Below are positions 24,339 to 33,217 of a stretch of DNA of 64,000 bases, in pieces. How positions within the stretch are numbered: position 1 is the stretch's first letter; every line of letters starts with the position of its first letter. Under the pieces are notes generated by a model that saw nothing but the letters and a program-made list of their open reading frames with translations, was not told the origin of the DNA and ran no database searches. The translations under genes were made by a program, and so were the position numbers. The DNA comes from VRUE01 sp963697915 (GTDB lineage: Bacteria > Actinomycetota > Thermoleophilia > Solirubrobacterales > 70-9), in the NCBI GenBank assembly GCA_963697915.1, contig OY969103.1, positions 1,612,001 to 1,676,000 on the forward strand, given 5' to 3'.

Positions 24339-25000
24339 CTGGCGCCGGGCGAGGACTCGGCGGGCGGCCCTGCGTCTCGGTAGCCGTCCCGGGTCGCCCG
24401 CGCGTGGAACTCCTCGACCGTCTCTCGGTCGGGCGCCGGGAAGGCCAACTGGAGGCCCTCGGTGACCGGCCTGCCGCCGGCGACCAGCGAGAAGGTGGCC
24501 CAGGCGCCGCGGAACTGGCGGCCGGCCTCCCAGCTGCGACCCGCGCGCAGGCCGGTGGAGGGCATGATCGCCTCGTAGAAGGCCACCGACGCGTCGAGGT
24601 CGCGCACCCCGATCCAGAGGTGGTCGACGTGGCCGCCCCGGCGCACGTCGGCATGGTGCACCGCCTCGGCGCTGTTGCCGTCTGGGTCGAGCAGGAAGGC
24701 GCCGTAGTAGCTGGGCGTGTACTGCGGCCGCTCGCCGGGCTCGCCGTCGCTCTCGTATCCCGCCTCGATCCCGGCCCGCCAGAACTGGTCGACCCGCTCC
24801 CGCGAGCGGGCGACGAAGCCGACGTGCAGGTGCCGCGTCGGCCGCTCCTCAGCGGACGCGGGGATCAGGTGCAAGTCGTCCCACCCGGCCTCACCCGACC
24901 CCTCCGAGGCCGTCTCGATCCCCAGCGCGCCGAGAGTCGTCTGGTAGAACCGCGCCGACGCGTCGAGGTTCCCGGCGCGAATCGTCACACGGTCAAGCAC
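24278..25000 (-). CDS. VOC-superfamily protein with two glyoxalase-like domains
   Basis: The 240-residue protein is two tandem VOC modules, residues ~1-120 and ~125-240. The first begins VTIRAGNLDASARFYQTTLG and holds HLHVGFVARSRERVDQFW and LLDPDGNSAEAVHH; the second begins HLWIGVRDLDASVAFYEAIM and ends AAVLDPDGTRVESVFRG. Each contains the betaalphabetabetabeta pattern and His/Glu metal positions, as in glyoxalase, dioxygenases and resistance proteins. The substrate is unknown. Start is GTG at 25000. It converges with and overlaps the DUF1275 gene by 61 bases. Confidence 0.85.
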   Translation of the reverse strand: MLDRVTIRAGNLDASARFYQTTLGALGIETASEGSGEAGWDDLHLIPASAEERPTRHLHVGFVARSRERVDQFWRAGIEAGYESDGEPGERPQYTPSYYGAFLLDPDGNSAEAVHHADVRRGGHVDHLWIGVRDLDASVAFYEAIMPSTGLRAGRSWEAGRQFRGAWATFSLVAGGRPVTEGLQLAFPAPDRETVEEFHARATRDGYRDAGPPAESSPGASYRAAVLDPDGTRVESVFRG

Positions 25001-25032
25001 GGCCGGTCGTTTCGTGCTCGTTGGCAGAGATA

Positions 25033-25106
25033 TCGGGGCGCCCGGATTTGAACCGGGGACCTCACCGACCCGAACGGTGCGCGCTACCAGGCTGCGCCAC
25101 GCCCCG
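25033..25106 (-). tRNA. tRNA-Pro, anticodon CGG
   Basis: Read on the minus strand, a full cloverleaf is visible: acceptor CGGGGCG/CGCCCCG, D arm GCGC...GCGC with the GG of AGCCTGGTA, anticodon stem CACCG/CGGTG with loop TTCGGGT, variable AGGTC, and T arm CCCGG TTCAAAT CCGGG. The anticodon CGG reads CCG (Pro). The C1-G72 pair is typical for proline tRNAs. The discriminator base is A at 25033, and CCA is not encoded. A GATAAT-like box precedes the 5' end by about ten bases. Confidence 0.97.
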
Positions 25107-25165
25107 AAGGCGGCGATTATCTCAGAGTGGCGCTACTTTGCCTCCGGACCCGAGTTGCAAGTGGA

Positions 25166-26263
25166 ATGCCCTTGACCAACCGAACGATCGCGCTCGTCGC
25201 CATGGCGGCGGCGCTGCTCTTCCTGCCGGCTACGGCGAACGCCCGGCTGCCGCCGGAATTCGTCGGCATCTCACCGCAGACGCATGCCAACAAAGAGGAC
25301 TTCGAGCTGATGCGGGGGGCCGGGCTGCGCAGCGTGCGCCTGCCGCTCTACTGGACGGGGATCGAGCGCTACAGCCCGGCCGTGGTCAAGCCGGACTGGT
25401 CGGACTTCGACCGCTCGGTGATGCTCGCCGCCCAGCACGGGATGAGGGTCTTCCCCTTCGTCTGGGGGACGCCGCGCTGGGTCGCCCCCGAGCCGGAGGT
25501 GGAACCGCTGCGCGAAAGCTGGGCGAGCAGCGCCTGGGCCTCGTTCCTGCGCCGCGCGGTCGTGCGCTACGGCGCTGAAGGAACGTTCTGGCGCGACCAC
25601 CCCGACGTCACCTACCTGCCGATCAACGCCTGGGAGGTCTGGAACGAGCAGAACATCGTCACCTTCTCCGCCAACTCCAGCCCCGAGCGCTACGCGCGGC
25701 TGATCCGGATCAGCGGCAGGGTCATCCACAGGGCCGACCCGAGCGCCAGGGCGATCCTCGGCGGCCTCTTCGGCCGGCCGCTGCAGATCCCGCCCAACAT
25801 CGGCTCCGGCGACTTCCTCAAGCGCCTCTACAAGGTGCGCGGGGTGAAACAGCACTTCGACGGGGTGGCGCTCCACCCCTACGTCGCCGACGCCTTCGCG
25901 ATGCGCGCCCAGATCCGCAACCTGCGCCGCGTGATGAAGGCCAACGGCGACGCGGCCACGCCGCTCTACATCACCGAGCTCGGTTGGGGCTCCGACAGCT
26001 TCCAGACCCGCTGGGAGCGCGGCCTGCGCGGCCAGGCCCGCGAGCTCGACCAGGCCTTCGGGATGCTCGCCGGCAATCGCCACAAGTGGCGGATCGGCGG
26101 CGTCTGGTGGTTCTCCTGGTCCGACATCCAGGGTGGCTGCCAGTTCTGCGACTCGGCCGGGCTGCTGACCGAGGGCCGCGAGGCGAAGCCCGCCTGGTAC
26201 CGCTTCACCGCCTGGACCGGCGGCGATCCCGACATCGTGCCGCGCGCCTCGTTCGGCGATTGA
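25166..26263 (+). CDS. Secreted TIM-barrel glycoside hydrolase (clan A-like)
   Basis: The 365-residue protein has a signal peptide (NRTIALVAMAAALLFLPATA, ending NARLP) and a (beta/alpha)8 hydrolase. NAWEVWNEQNIVTF carries the acid/base Glu of the WNE motif, and LYITELGWGSDSF the nucleophile Glu, as in GH5/GH39-like clan A enzymes. VRLPLYWTGIERYSP and WWFSWSDIQGGCQFCDSAGL are further barrel strands. Homologues are common in Solirubrobacterales (from memory). Substrate unknown. ATG at 25166 gives a proper signal peptide; an ATG 13 codons upstream is less likely. Confidence 0.82.
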   Translation: MPLTNRTIALVAMAAALLFLPATANARLPPEFVGISPQTHANKEDFELMRGAGLRSVRLPLYWTGIERYSPAVVKPDWSDFDRSVMLAAQHGMRVFPFVWGTPRWVAPEPEVEPLRESWASSAWASFLRRAVVRYGAEGTFWRDHPDVTYLPINAWEVWNEQNIVTFSANSSPERYARLIRISGRVIHRADPSARAILGGLFGRPLQIPPNIGSGDFLKRLYKVRGVKQHFDGVALHPYVADAFAMRAQIRNLRRVMKANGDAATPLYITELGWGSDSFQTRWERGLRGQARELDQAFGMLAGNRHKWRIGGVWWFSWSDIQGGCQFCDSAGLLTEGREAKPAWYRFTAWTGGDPDIVPRASFGD

Positions 26264-26327
26264 GCCCGGCGCACCCCGGGTAGGCGTACCCTGGTTGTCG
26301 TCCCCAACTCAGAACGGAGGAATCCCG

Positions 26328-26843
26328 ATGGAGGCTTCAGCGCCGACCCCTAGCAAGGGAATCTTCGACAGCGCCAACCTGGAGACGCGCGAGCACGTGG
26401 TCGAGCTGCTGCGCAAGGCGTACTGGATGGAGGTCGAGACCGTGATGAGCTACCTGGCCGCCTCGGTCAACCTCGACGGTGTGCGCGCCCAGGAGATCAA
26501 AGAGTCGCTCGCCGAAGACGTCGAAGAGGAGCTCGGCCACGCCAAACGCTTCGCCGAGCGGATCAAGGAGCTCTACGGCGTCGTGCCCGGCTCCGAGGGC
26601 TTCGCCGCCGAGCAGAGCTTCCTGCAGCCGCCCAAGGAGCAGACCGACATCGTCCACGTGATCCGCGGCGTGATCAAGGCCGAGACCGGGGCGATCGAGC
26701 ACTACACCCGGATCGTCGAGGAGACCGACGGCGTCGACCCGGTGACCCAGGACATGGTGATCGCGATCCTCCACGACGAGCAGGCGCACCGGCGCCTCTT
26801 CGAGGGCTTCCTGCGCGAGTACGAGTTCGAGGGGATGGCGTAG
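26328..26843 (+). CDS. Ferritin-like di-iron protein
   Basis: The 171-residue, all-helical protein has paired Glu/His motifs of the ferritin-like superfamily: WMEVETVMSYLAASVN, EEELGHAKRFAERIKELYG, IKAETGAIEHYTRIVEET and ILHDEQAHRRLFEGFL. These give the four-helix, two ExxH di-iron site of bacterioferritin or rubrerythrin-type proteins. It probably stores iron or detoxifies peroxide. The ATG has a good ribosome-binding site (ACGGAGGAATCCCG), unlike many leaderless neighbours. It stands alone. Confidence 0.82.
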   Translation: MEASAPTPSKGIFDSANLETREHVVELLRKAYWMEVETVMSYLAASVNLDGVRAQEIKESLAEDVEEELGHAKRFAERIKELYGVVPGSEGFAAEQSFLQPPKEQTDIVHVIRGVIKAETGAIEHYTRIVEETDGVDPVTQDMVIAILHDEQAHRRLFEGFLREYEFEGMA

Positions 26844-26896
26844 CGAGGGTCGCACGCTGCCCTCGAACACATAGCCCTTATTCCCGCCTGGATGGA

Positions 26897-26927
26897 CTTC
26901 CGAGCTATCGGAAGGTACTGTCTTTTT
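26897..26927 (+). terminator. Rho-independent terminator-like hairpin with T run
   Basis: CTTCCGA and TCGGAAG form a 7-bp stem with loop GCTA (26897-26914). GTACTGTC then TTTTT follows at 26923-26927. It is the only hairpin I noticed here that is followed by a T run. It would end the ferritin-like transcript just before the phosphatase gene; the A/T-rich TTTTTAGTAG could also be part of that gene's promoter. Confidence 0.5.
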
Positions 26928-26942
26928 AGTAGTAGGAAGTAA

Positions 26943-28379
26943 GTGACGACCACGGAGGCTTGGGGAATGGGCTGGATCGCGATAGCGGTAGCCATGTTGG
27001 CCCTCCTCGGTCTGAGCGTCGTGATGGCCGTGCTTGTGGTTCGCGAGCGGCGTACGCAGCACCGCTTCCGCATCCTCGCCGACGTCACCGCGGTCTCCGA
27101 CGCGGGCGGCACGCTGGAGGAAACCTCCGAGGCGATCTGCGAGATCCTCGTCCCCGAGCTCGCCGACTTCTGCACGATCGACGTCTTCGACGAGGACCGC
27201 GTCGCGCGCCGCGTCGCCCTGCGGGTCGGTCCCGACGGCGGCGAGTGGGTCGAGCGGGGGCTGGCTGAACGAGAGCCCTCGATGCCCGAGAACATGGTCG
27301 ATGACGCCGACCGTTCCTCGTTGCGACCGCGCTTCTTCGAGCGCATGTCGGACACCGACCTGCGCGAGCTCTCCCACGATCCCAAGGACCTCGAGTTCCT
27401 GCGTCGCCTCGCCCCGCGCTCGGCGGTCACCGTGGCGCTCAACGCCCGCGGCCGCGTCACCGGGTCGCTGACGATCGGCATCGCCTGGTCGCGCCGCCGC
27501 TACCGGCGCGAGGACGCCCGTTTTGCCTGGATCCTCTCGGGCCGTGTCGCCCTGGCGCTCGACAATTCGGGCCTCTTCGCCGACCTCGAGCGGGCCGAGC
27601 ACGCCCGCGCCGAGATCGGCGAGACCCTGCAGCGCGGGCTGCTGCCGCCGCCACTGCCGCACATCCCCGGCTGGTCGGTAGCCGCGATGTACCGCCCGGC
27701 CGGTGCCGAGAACGAGGTCGGCGGCGACTTCTACGACGTCTTCCGCGTGCCCGGCGGCTGGATGCTGGTGATCGGCGACGTCACCGGCCGCGGCGCCAGC
27801 GCCGCCTCGATCACCGCCGTCGCCCGCTACACGCTGCGCACCGCGGCGCTGCTCAGCGACGATCCGCTGGCTGCCCTGGCGAGCCTCAACCGCGCCCTGC
27901 TCGCTCGCGGCGACGCGGCGCTCTGCAGCGTCGCGGCGATCACCCTCAGGGAGGAACCGGACGAGCCGCTGCGGATCGCGGTCGCCGGCCACCCGCCGCC
28001 GCTCCTCGTCGCCGGCCGGACCGTCGCCGAAGCCGCCGGCTCTGGCCCGGTTCTCGGCGCCTTCGCCGACGCCGAGTGGACGGTTACGCGCAACGCGGTG
28101 GAGCCGGGACAGCAGTTGGTCATCGTCACCGACGGGATCGCCGAGGCGCAGGGTGCCGAGGGCCGCTTCGGCGAGCAGCGCCTGCGGCGCGAGCTGCGCG
28201 GCGCCACCAACCCGGCCCTGGTGCTGCAGCGCCTCGAGGGTGCCCTGCACGAGTTCACCGGCGGCTCGCTCGACGACGACGTCGCGATCCTCGTCCTCGC
28301 CCGCGCCTCGGGCGGCGACGCCACCACCACCCTGGTCAGCCGCCCGGAGGAGGAGCTGCTGACACTTGGCGATGGCTGA
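26943..28379 (+). CDS. GAF and SpoIIE-type PP2C phosphatase, membrane-anchored (RsbU-like)
   Basis: The 478-residue protein has one N-terminal membrane helix (MGWIAIAVAMLALLGLSVVM), a GAF-like sensor (~residues 40-210), and a SpoIIE/PP2C domain (~235-460). The Mg-binding Asp motifs are GGDFYDVF, VIGDVTGRGASAASITAVAR, VTDGIAEAQGAEGRFGEQ and LDDDVAILVLARAS. The role is to dephosphorylate a STAS anti-anti-sigma factor; one is encoded at 28815-29177. Start is GTG at 26943 with an AGGAAG upstream. It overlaps the next gene by eight bases. Confidence 0.9.
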   Translation: MTTTEAWGMGWIAIAVAMLALLGLSVVMAVLVVRERRTQHRFRILADVTAVSDAGGTLEETSEAICEILVPELADFCTIDVFDEDRVARRVALRVGPDGGEWVERGLAEREPSMPENMVDDADRSSLRPRFFERMSDTDLRELSHDPKDLEFLRRLAPRSAVTVALNARGRVTGSLTIGIAWSRRRYRREDARFAWILSGRVALALDNSGLFADLERAEHARAEIGETLQRGLLPPPLPHIPGWSVAAMYRPAGAENEVGGDFYDVFRVPGGWMLVIGDVTGRGASAASITAVARYTLRTAALLSDDPLAALASLNRALLARGDAALCSVAAITLREEPDEPLRIAVAGHPPPLLVAGRTVAEAAGSGPVLGAFADAEWTVTRNAVEPGQQLVIVTDGIAEAQGAEGRFGEQRLRRELRGATNPALVLQRLEGALHEFTGGSLDDDVAILVLARASGGDATTTLVSRPEEELLTLGDG

Positions 28380-28800
28380 CCCCCGGATGGCGCTGATCGA
28401 GCGCCTCTACGACGCCTTCAACCGCCGCGACCCGGCGGGGATCGTCGCCGTCTGCGACGAGACGATGGATTTCTTCCCGATCGCGACCGCCGAAGCGGTC
28501 GGTCGCGACGCGCCTTACACCGGCCGCGAAGGCCTGCGCGACTACCTCGACGACGTCGCCCAGGTCTGGGAAGAGCTGCAGATCTCGCCCAGCCAGCTCG
28601 AGCGGTTGGGCGAGACGCTCCTGGTCCGCGGCCGCGTCTACGCCCGCAGCCGCGAGCTCGGCATCCGCGACATGCCGGTTGCCTGGATCTGGGAGGTGCG
28701 CGGCGAACGCTTCGTGCGCGGCGAGGTCTTCCCCGATCCCGAGCAGGCGGTGATGCGCTTCGCCGCGCTCAGCGCGCGCTCGAGCACGGGTTCGATCTGA
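28372..28800 (+). CDS. SnoaL/NTF2-like protein
   Basis: The 142-residue protein has the NTF2-like cone fold: MALIERLYDAFNRRDPAGIV at the start, then DFFPIATAEAVGRDAPYTGR and REGLRDYLDDVAQVWEELQI, ending with VAWIWEVRGERFVRGEVFPD. SnoaL-like proteins bind or cyclise small molecules; no catalytic residues can be assigned. The ATG at 28372 lies within the end of the phosphatase gene, so it is probably co-translated with a stress-signalling protein. A TTG at 28366 is also in frame. Confidence 0.8.
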   Translation: MADPRMALIERLYDAFNRRDPAGIVAVCDETMDFFPIATAEAVGRDAPYTGREGLRDYLDDVAQVWEELQISPSQLERLGETLLVRGRVYARSRELGIRDMPVAWIWEVRGERFVRGEVFPDPEQAVMRFAALSARSSTGSI

Positions 28801-28814
28801 GCGCCTCTATGCGC

Positions 28815-29177
28815 TCAGCCGCGCAGCTCGGCGATCGCCGCGTCGCGCTGCTCGTGCATCGGGATCGAGGCTTCGACCCCGGTTATCTTCAGCAGCCGCC
28901 GCACCTGGTGGTTGAGGCTGCAGAGGACGAGCCGCCGGTCGCCGTCGCCGCGGTCGAGTCGCTGCCAGGAGCGCACGATCAGGGCGATCCCGGTCGAGTC
29001 GATGAACTCGCAGGCGGAGAGGTCGAGCAGGATCGAGGCGTCGGCTTCGGCGAGCGCTTCCTCGAGCTGGCGCTCGAGCTCCGGGGCCGTGTCCATGTCG
29101 AGCTCGCCACGGATTTCGAAGGTTCGGATACCGCCGTCGAGCGACTCGCTGAGTACTTCGAAAGGAGCAGGGCTCAC
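28815..29177 (-). CDS. STAS-domain anti-sigma factor antagonist (RsbV-like)
   Basis: The 120-residue protein is a single STAS domain: FEIRGELDMDTAPELERQLE, LLDLSACEFIDSTGIALIVR with the phosphorylatable Ser in DSTG, and LVLCSLNHQVRRLLKITGVE. When unphosphorylated, RsbV-type proteins bind an RsbW-type kinase and free the sigma factor. The PP2C (26943) and kinase-like protein (29299) are adjacent. GTG at 29177 is preceded by TAGGAT with a 7-base gap. It is transcribed opposite to both partners. Confidence 0.92.
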   Translation of the reverse strand: MSPAPFEVLSESLDGGIRTFEIRGELDMDTAPELERQLEEALAEADASILLDLSACEFIDSTGIALIVRSWQRLDRGDGDRRLVLCSLNHQVRRLLKITGVEASIPMHEQRDAAIAELRG

Positions 29178-29190
29178 GGGCGCGATCCTA
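29178..29190 (-). promoter_or_regulatory. Leaderless promoter of the STAS gene
   Basis: On the minus strand TAGGAT (29190-29185) is followed by seven bases and the GTG at 29177. The same TAGGAT plus seven bases occurs before the LemA gene and before the gene at 34076. Confidence 0.6.
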
Positions 29191-29298
29191 GCGCAGGGGT
29201 ACGGGTTTGCCAGGGCGGGGCCAGGGGGTAGCGAAGATGACCGGCAGCACTACGACTATGCTCGTTCGCGCGGAAACGCGAGTCCCTGCGCGGTGAGA

Positions 29299-30153
29299 AT
29301 GCGGTCCACAACTGAAACCTCGGCGATCAGCGATAGGCCCAGGGGCCTGCAAATGGTCTTACCCGCGAGGTCTGAGAACGTCGCCGTGGTTCGCCACGCC
29401 CTTGCCGGCCTGGCCGAGGAGCTGGGCATGGACGAGGCCGGCCTGGCGGACCTGAAGACGGTCGTCACCGAGGCCGGCATGAACGTCGTCGTCCACGCTT
29501 ATGAGGGTGAGCCGGGGCCACTTCACGTCGATGCCAAGCCGGATGCCGACGGGCTCACCGTCGTCATCCGCGACGAGGGCGTCGGGATCCGGCCGCGAGC
29601 GGACAGCGACCGGGACAGCCTGCGCCTCGGCCTCTCGTTGATCGCGGCGCTCTCGAGCAGCTTCTCGATCTCTGGCGGGCTCGACCGCGGCACCGAGATA
29701 ACGATGCGCGTGCCCTTCCACGGCGGCGGGGCCGACGGCGACGACCCGGTGCAGATGAAGCCCCAGGTGCGCGAGCACACCGAGGTCGTCATCGACAGCC
29801 CCGAGCTGCTGGCGCCGGTGCTGGCCCGGGTGGTCGGCGCCCTGGCGGCGCGGCGCGACCTATCCGTCGACCGCGTCTCCGATGCCGTCCTGGTCACCGA
29901 CGCGATCGCGGTCTCGGCACCATCGCGCTTCGCCGACGGCCGGGTGCGGCTCGGTTTCGGCGAGCCCCCGGAGGGAATCGACCTGCGCCTCGGCCCGATG
30001 GAACCGGGGGCGGCGAAGCTGATCCGCGAGGAGCTCGAGGTGCCCGAGGTCGGCGGCTCGCTGGAGGCCCTCGCCGACGAGCTGACCGTCGAGGAGTCCG
30101 ACGGCGGCGAGTACCTCGTCATTCGCTTTGCTGCCGCTCCTCCTGCTCCCTGA
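29299..30153 (+). CDS. Tandem RsbW-like anti-sigma kinase; second module degenerate
   Basis: The 284-residue protein has two GHKL-like halves. The first (about 20-145) has an RsbW-type N box (KTVVTEAGMNVVVHAYEGE), a G1 box (IRDEGVGIRP) and a G2 region (LGLSLIAALSSSFSISGGLD, RGTEITMRVPF); it should bind ATP and phosphorylate a STAS protein. The second (~165-284, VVIDSPELLAPVLARVVGAL then LSVDRVSDAVLVTDAIAVSA) has a similar layout but lacks the N-box Asn and glycine boxes. The ATG at 29299 follows GGTGAG; the conserved part starts near QMVLPARSENV, so a later start is possible. Its end overlaps the sigma-factor gene on the other strand by 35 bases. Confidence 0.82.
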   Translation: MRSTTETSAISDRPRGLQMVLPARSENVAVVRHALAGLAEELGMDEAGLADLKTVVTEAGMNVVVHAYEGEPGPLHVDAKPDADGLTVVIRDEGVGIRPRADSDRDSLRLGLSLIAALSSSFSISGGLDRGTEITMRVPFHGGGADGDDPVQMKPQVREHTEVVIDSPELLAPVLARVVGALAARRDLSVDRVSDAVLVTDAIAVSAPSRFADGRVRLGFGEPPEGIDLRLGPMEPGAAKLIREELEVPEVGGSLEALADELTVEESDGGEYLVIRFAAAPPAP

Positions 30154-30877
30154 TCCGCTCGCGGATCCGCGCCAGGGCACGACGCAGGATGCGCGAGACG
30201 TGCATCTGTGAGTGACCGATCCGCTCGGCGATCTGCGACTGGGTCATGTCCTCGGCGAAGCGCAGCCGCAGGACAAGGCGCTCGCGCTCGTCGAGGTAGG
30301 GAAGCGCCTCGTCGAGCGCGATCCTGCCCTCGACCAGCTCGAAGCCCTCGTCCTCGCGCCCGATCCACTCGCTCGGCGGCGACTCGTCGGCTTCGTCGGC
30401 GCTGGTCGGGCGGTCGAGCGACAGCGGTCGCCGGTTGTGGTTCGCCTCGAGCACCTCGAGCACCTCGGTCTGCTCGACGTCGAGGCGCTCGGCGATCTCG
30501 CCGACCGAGGGCGCCCGTTGCAGCTTCTTGGTCAGCTCGGTGATCGCCTTGTCGACTTCCGCCATGCGGTCGTGCAGGCCGCGGGGCACGCGCACCGTCC
30601 AGACCCGGTCGCGGAAGTGGCGTTTGAGCTCGCCGAGGATGGTCGGCGAGGCGAAGGCGGTGAAGGGGATGCCGCGCTCGGGGTCGAAGCGGTCGATCGC
30701 GTTGATCAGGCCGAGGTTGGCGACCTGCAGGAGGTCGTCGAAGGACTCGCTGGCGCCGCGGTAGCGCAGCGCCAGTCGCTTGGCGAAGGGCATGTTCAGT
30801 TCGATCAGCCGTTCGCGGGCTCGCTGGTCGCGCGTCTCGGTGAAGGCTCGCCAGAGCTGAGCTTCCTCGCCTTCCAC
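30119..30877 (-). CDS. SigB/SigF-type RNA polymerase sigma factor
   Basis: The 252-residue protein is a group 3 sigma-70 factor. Region 2 is at about 20-90 (FDDLLQVANLGLINAIDRFD, GIPFTAFASPTILGELKRHF), region 3 at 95-160, and region 4 at ~195-245 with the helix-turn-helix MTQSQIAERIGHSQMHVSRI. It fits the SigB/SigF/SigG family controlled by RsbW-type anti-sigma factors. GTG at 30877 is preceded by TAAGCT and six bases, so it appears leaderless. It converges with the kinase-like gene and overlaps it by 35 bases. Confidence 0.93.
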   Translation of the reverse strand: MEGEEAQLWRAFTETRDQRARERLIELNMPFAKRLALRYRGASESFDDLLQVANLGLINAIDRFDPERGIPFTAFASPTILGELKRHFRDRVWTVRVPRGLHDRMAEVDKAITELTKKLQRAPSVGEIAERLDVEQTEVLEVLEANHNRRPLSLDRPTSADEADESPPSEWIGREDEGFELVEGRIALDEALPYLDERERLVLRLRFAEDMTQSQIAERIGHSQMHVSRILRRALARIRERIREQEERQQSE

Positions 30878-30961
30878 ACCCTCAGCTTAGGGACGCCGCA
30901 CGCTAGGCTCCGCAATCGACTTCGAACTACGCACCAGTCCAACTCAAAGAGGAGACGCCAG

Positions 30962-31561
<600 letters not shown>

Positions 31562-33199
31562 CTAAGCGGCGGCAGCCGGCCGCGCGGCCTCGGGCAGGTC
31601 GCGCGGTGCGGCGCCCTCTTTGACGGGCACGTGGCTCATCGCGTGCTCGGCCAGGGCGGTGATCGTCAGGCTGGGGTTGACGCCGACGTTGGCGGGGATC
31701 GCGGCGCCGTCGCAGACCATCAGGTTCTCGTAGCCGAAGACCTGCTGGCGGGAGTCGATGACGCCGTCCTCGGGGCTGTGCCCGATCACCGCGCCGCCGA
31801 GGATGTGGGCGGTCGTCGGGATGTTCATCGTCGCCTCCATCACCGAGCTCTGGGCGATGCCGCCGGTGCGCTCGGCGAACCATTCGGCCGCCTGGTTGGC
31901 GACCGGGATGAAGGTCGGGTTGGGTCGCTCGGGGTCCTGTTCGGTCTGCAGCTTGACCTCGCCGTTGCGCTTCAGTGTCGGCCGCAGGGCGATCGCGTTG
32001 TCGAGCGTCTGCATGACGAGCAGGATGATCGCCCGCCGCGAGGTGCCGCCCGGCCACAGCGTCTTGGCGAACTTGACCGGGTGGCGGACGATCTGGCCGA
32101 GCAGCTTCAGTGGCCGGGTGACGCGGGTGCCGTCGCCGACCAGCAGCGTGTTGAGGATGCTCATCGAGTCGCCGGCCTCGCCGTAGGTGACGGTCTCGAT
32201 GTGGGTGTAGGGGTCGGGGTAGATGCTGGAGGTGATCGCTACCCGGCGGGCGAGGTCGTCCGGGTAGTCCTTCGGCACGGTGACCGCGAGCACGCTCTCG
32301 CTGTTGGTGCGGACCAGCTCGCCCAGGCGCGGTGAGATCTTGGGCAGCGAGCCGCCCAGGCGGCAGCGCTGCAGCAGCTTGTTGGTGCCGAGCGGGCCGG
32401 CGGCGACGATCACGCCGCGGGCGGTGACGGTGCGCTGCTTGCGGCCGCGCAGGATGCCGGTGCGCTCGCTGGTGATCGCGTAGCCGTCGCTGCCGTCGGC
32501 GGCGCCCAGCGGGCGGATGTCGGTCACGGTGCGCTCCGGCTCAACCTTGACGCCGCGTTTCTCGGCCAGCCAGAGGTAGTTCTTGACCAGCGTGTTCTTG
32601 GCGCCGTGTGGGCAGCCGACCATGCAGCGGCCGCACTGCATGCAGCCGGTCCGCTCCGGGCCCTCGCCTTCGAAGTAGGGGTCGGGGACGGTCTCGCCGG
32701 GGTTGTCGAGGTAGACCCCGATCGGGGTCTTGCCGTAGGTGTCGCCTACCCCCATCTCCTCGCCCAGCTCACGCAGCAGCTGGTCGGCCGGGTCGTCGTT
32801 CTCGTGGACGACGACGCCGAGCATTCGCTGCGCGGTCGCGTAGTGCGGGGCGAGGCGCGCCTCCCAGTCCTCGAGGTCGGCCCACTGCGGGTCCTGGAAG
32901 AAGGGCGAGGGCGGGACGTAGAGCGTGTTGGCGTAGCCGAGGCTGCCGCCGCCGACGCCGCTGCCGCTGACCACGGCGATGTCTTTGAAGATGCTCAGCC
33001 GCAGGATGCCCTGCATGCCCGCCCGCGGTGCCCAGAAGTAACGGCGGCTGTTCCAGGTCGAGTTGGGGAAATCCTCGTCGCGGAAGCGCCGGCCGCACTC
33101 GAGCACGGCGACGTCGTAGCCCTTTTCGGCGAGGCGCAGGGCCGAGACCGAGCCGCCGAACCCGGAACCCACCACAACCCAGTCGAAGTCATAGGTCAT
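31562..33199 (-). CDS. GMC-family FAD oxidoreductase (cholesterol oxidase-like) with a cysteine cluster
   Basis: The 545-residue enzyme starts with the FAD motif VVVGSGFGGSVSALRLAEKG and has SGSGVGGGSLGYANTLYVPP, matching bacterial cholesterol oxidase (ChoD)-like GMC enzymes. The C-terminal GMC_oxred_C part includes IPTTAHILGGAVIGHSPEDG and DGAAIPANVGVNPSLTITAL. At about residues 195-215, GCMQCGRCMVGCPHGAKNTL has four Cys in a C-x2-C-x2-C-x3-C pattern that could bind an iron-sulfur cluster, which is unusual for GMC oxidases generally. It follows rubredoxin in the same direction, a likely electron partner. The substrate (sterol, alcohol or other) is unknown. Confidence 0.87.
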   Translation of the reverse strand: MTYDFDWVVVGSGFGGSVSALRLAEKGYDVAVLECGRRFRDEDFPNSTWNSRRYFWAPRAGMQGILRLSIFKDIAVVSGSGVGGGSLGYANTLYVPPSPFFQDPQWADLEDWEARLAPHYATAQRMLGVVVHENDDPADQLLRELGEEMGVGDTYGKTPIGVYLDNPGETVPDPYFEGEGPERTGCMQCGRCMVGCPHGAKNTLVKNYLWLAEKRGVKVEPERTVTDIRPLGAADGSDGYAITSERTGILRGRKQRTVTARGVIVAAGPLGTNKLLQRCRLGGSLPKISPRLGELVRTNSESVLAVTVPKDYPDDLARRVAITSSIYPDPYTHIETVTYGEAGDSMSILNTLLVGDGTRVTRPLKLLGQIVRHPVKFAKTLWPGGTSRRAIILLVMQTLDNAIALRPTLKRNGEVKLQTEQDPERPNPTFIPVANQAAEWFAERTGGIAQSSVMEATMNIPTTAHILGGAVIGHSPEDGVIDSRQQVFGYENLMVCDGAAIPANVGVNPSLTITALAEHAMSHVPVKEGAAPRDLPEAARPAAAA

Positions 33200-33217
33200 G
33201 GGGGCTGTTCCTCGGGC

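Noticed and set aside
26337..28250. A 637-residue minus-strand frame opposite the ferritin-like and phosphatase genes
   Set aside because: No conserved motif; both plus-strand genes are strongly supported by domains.
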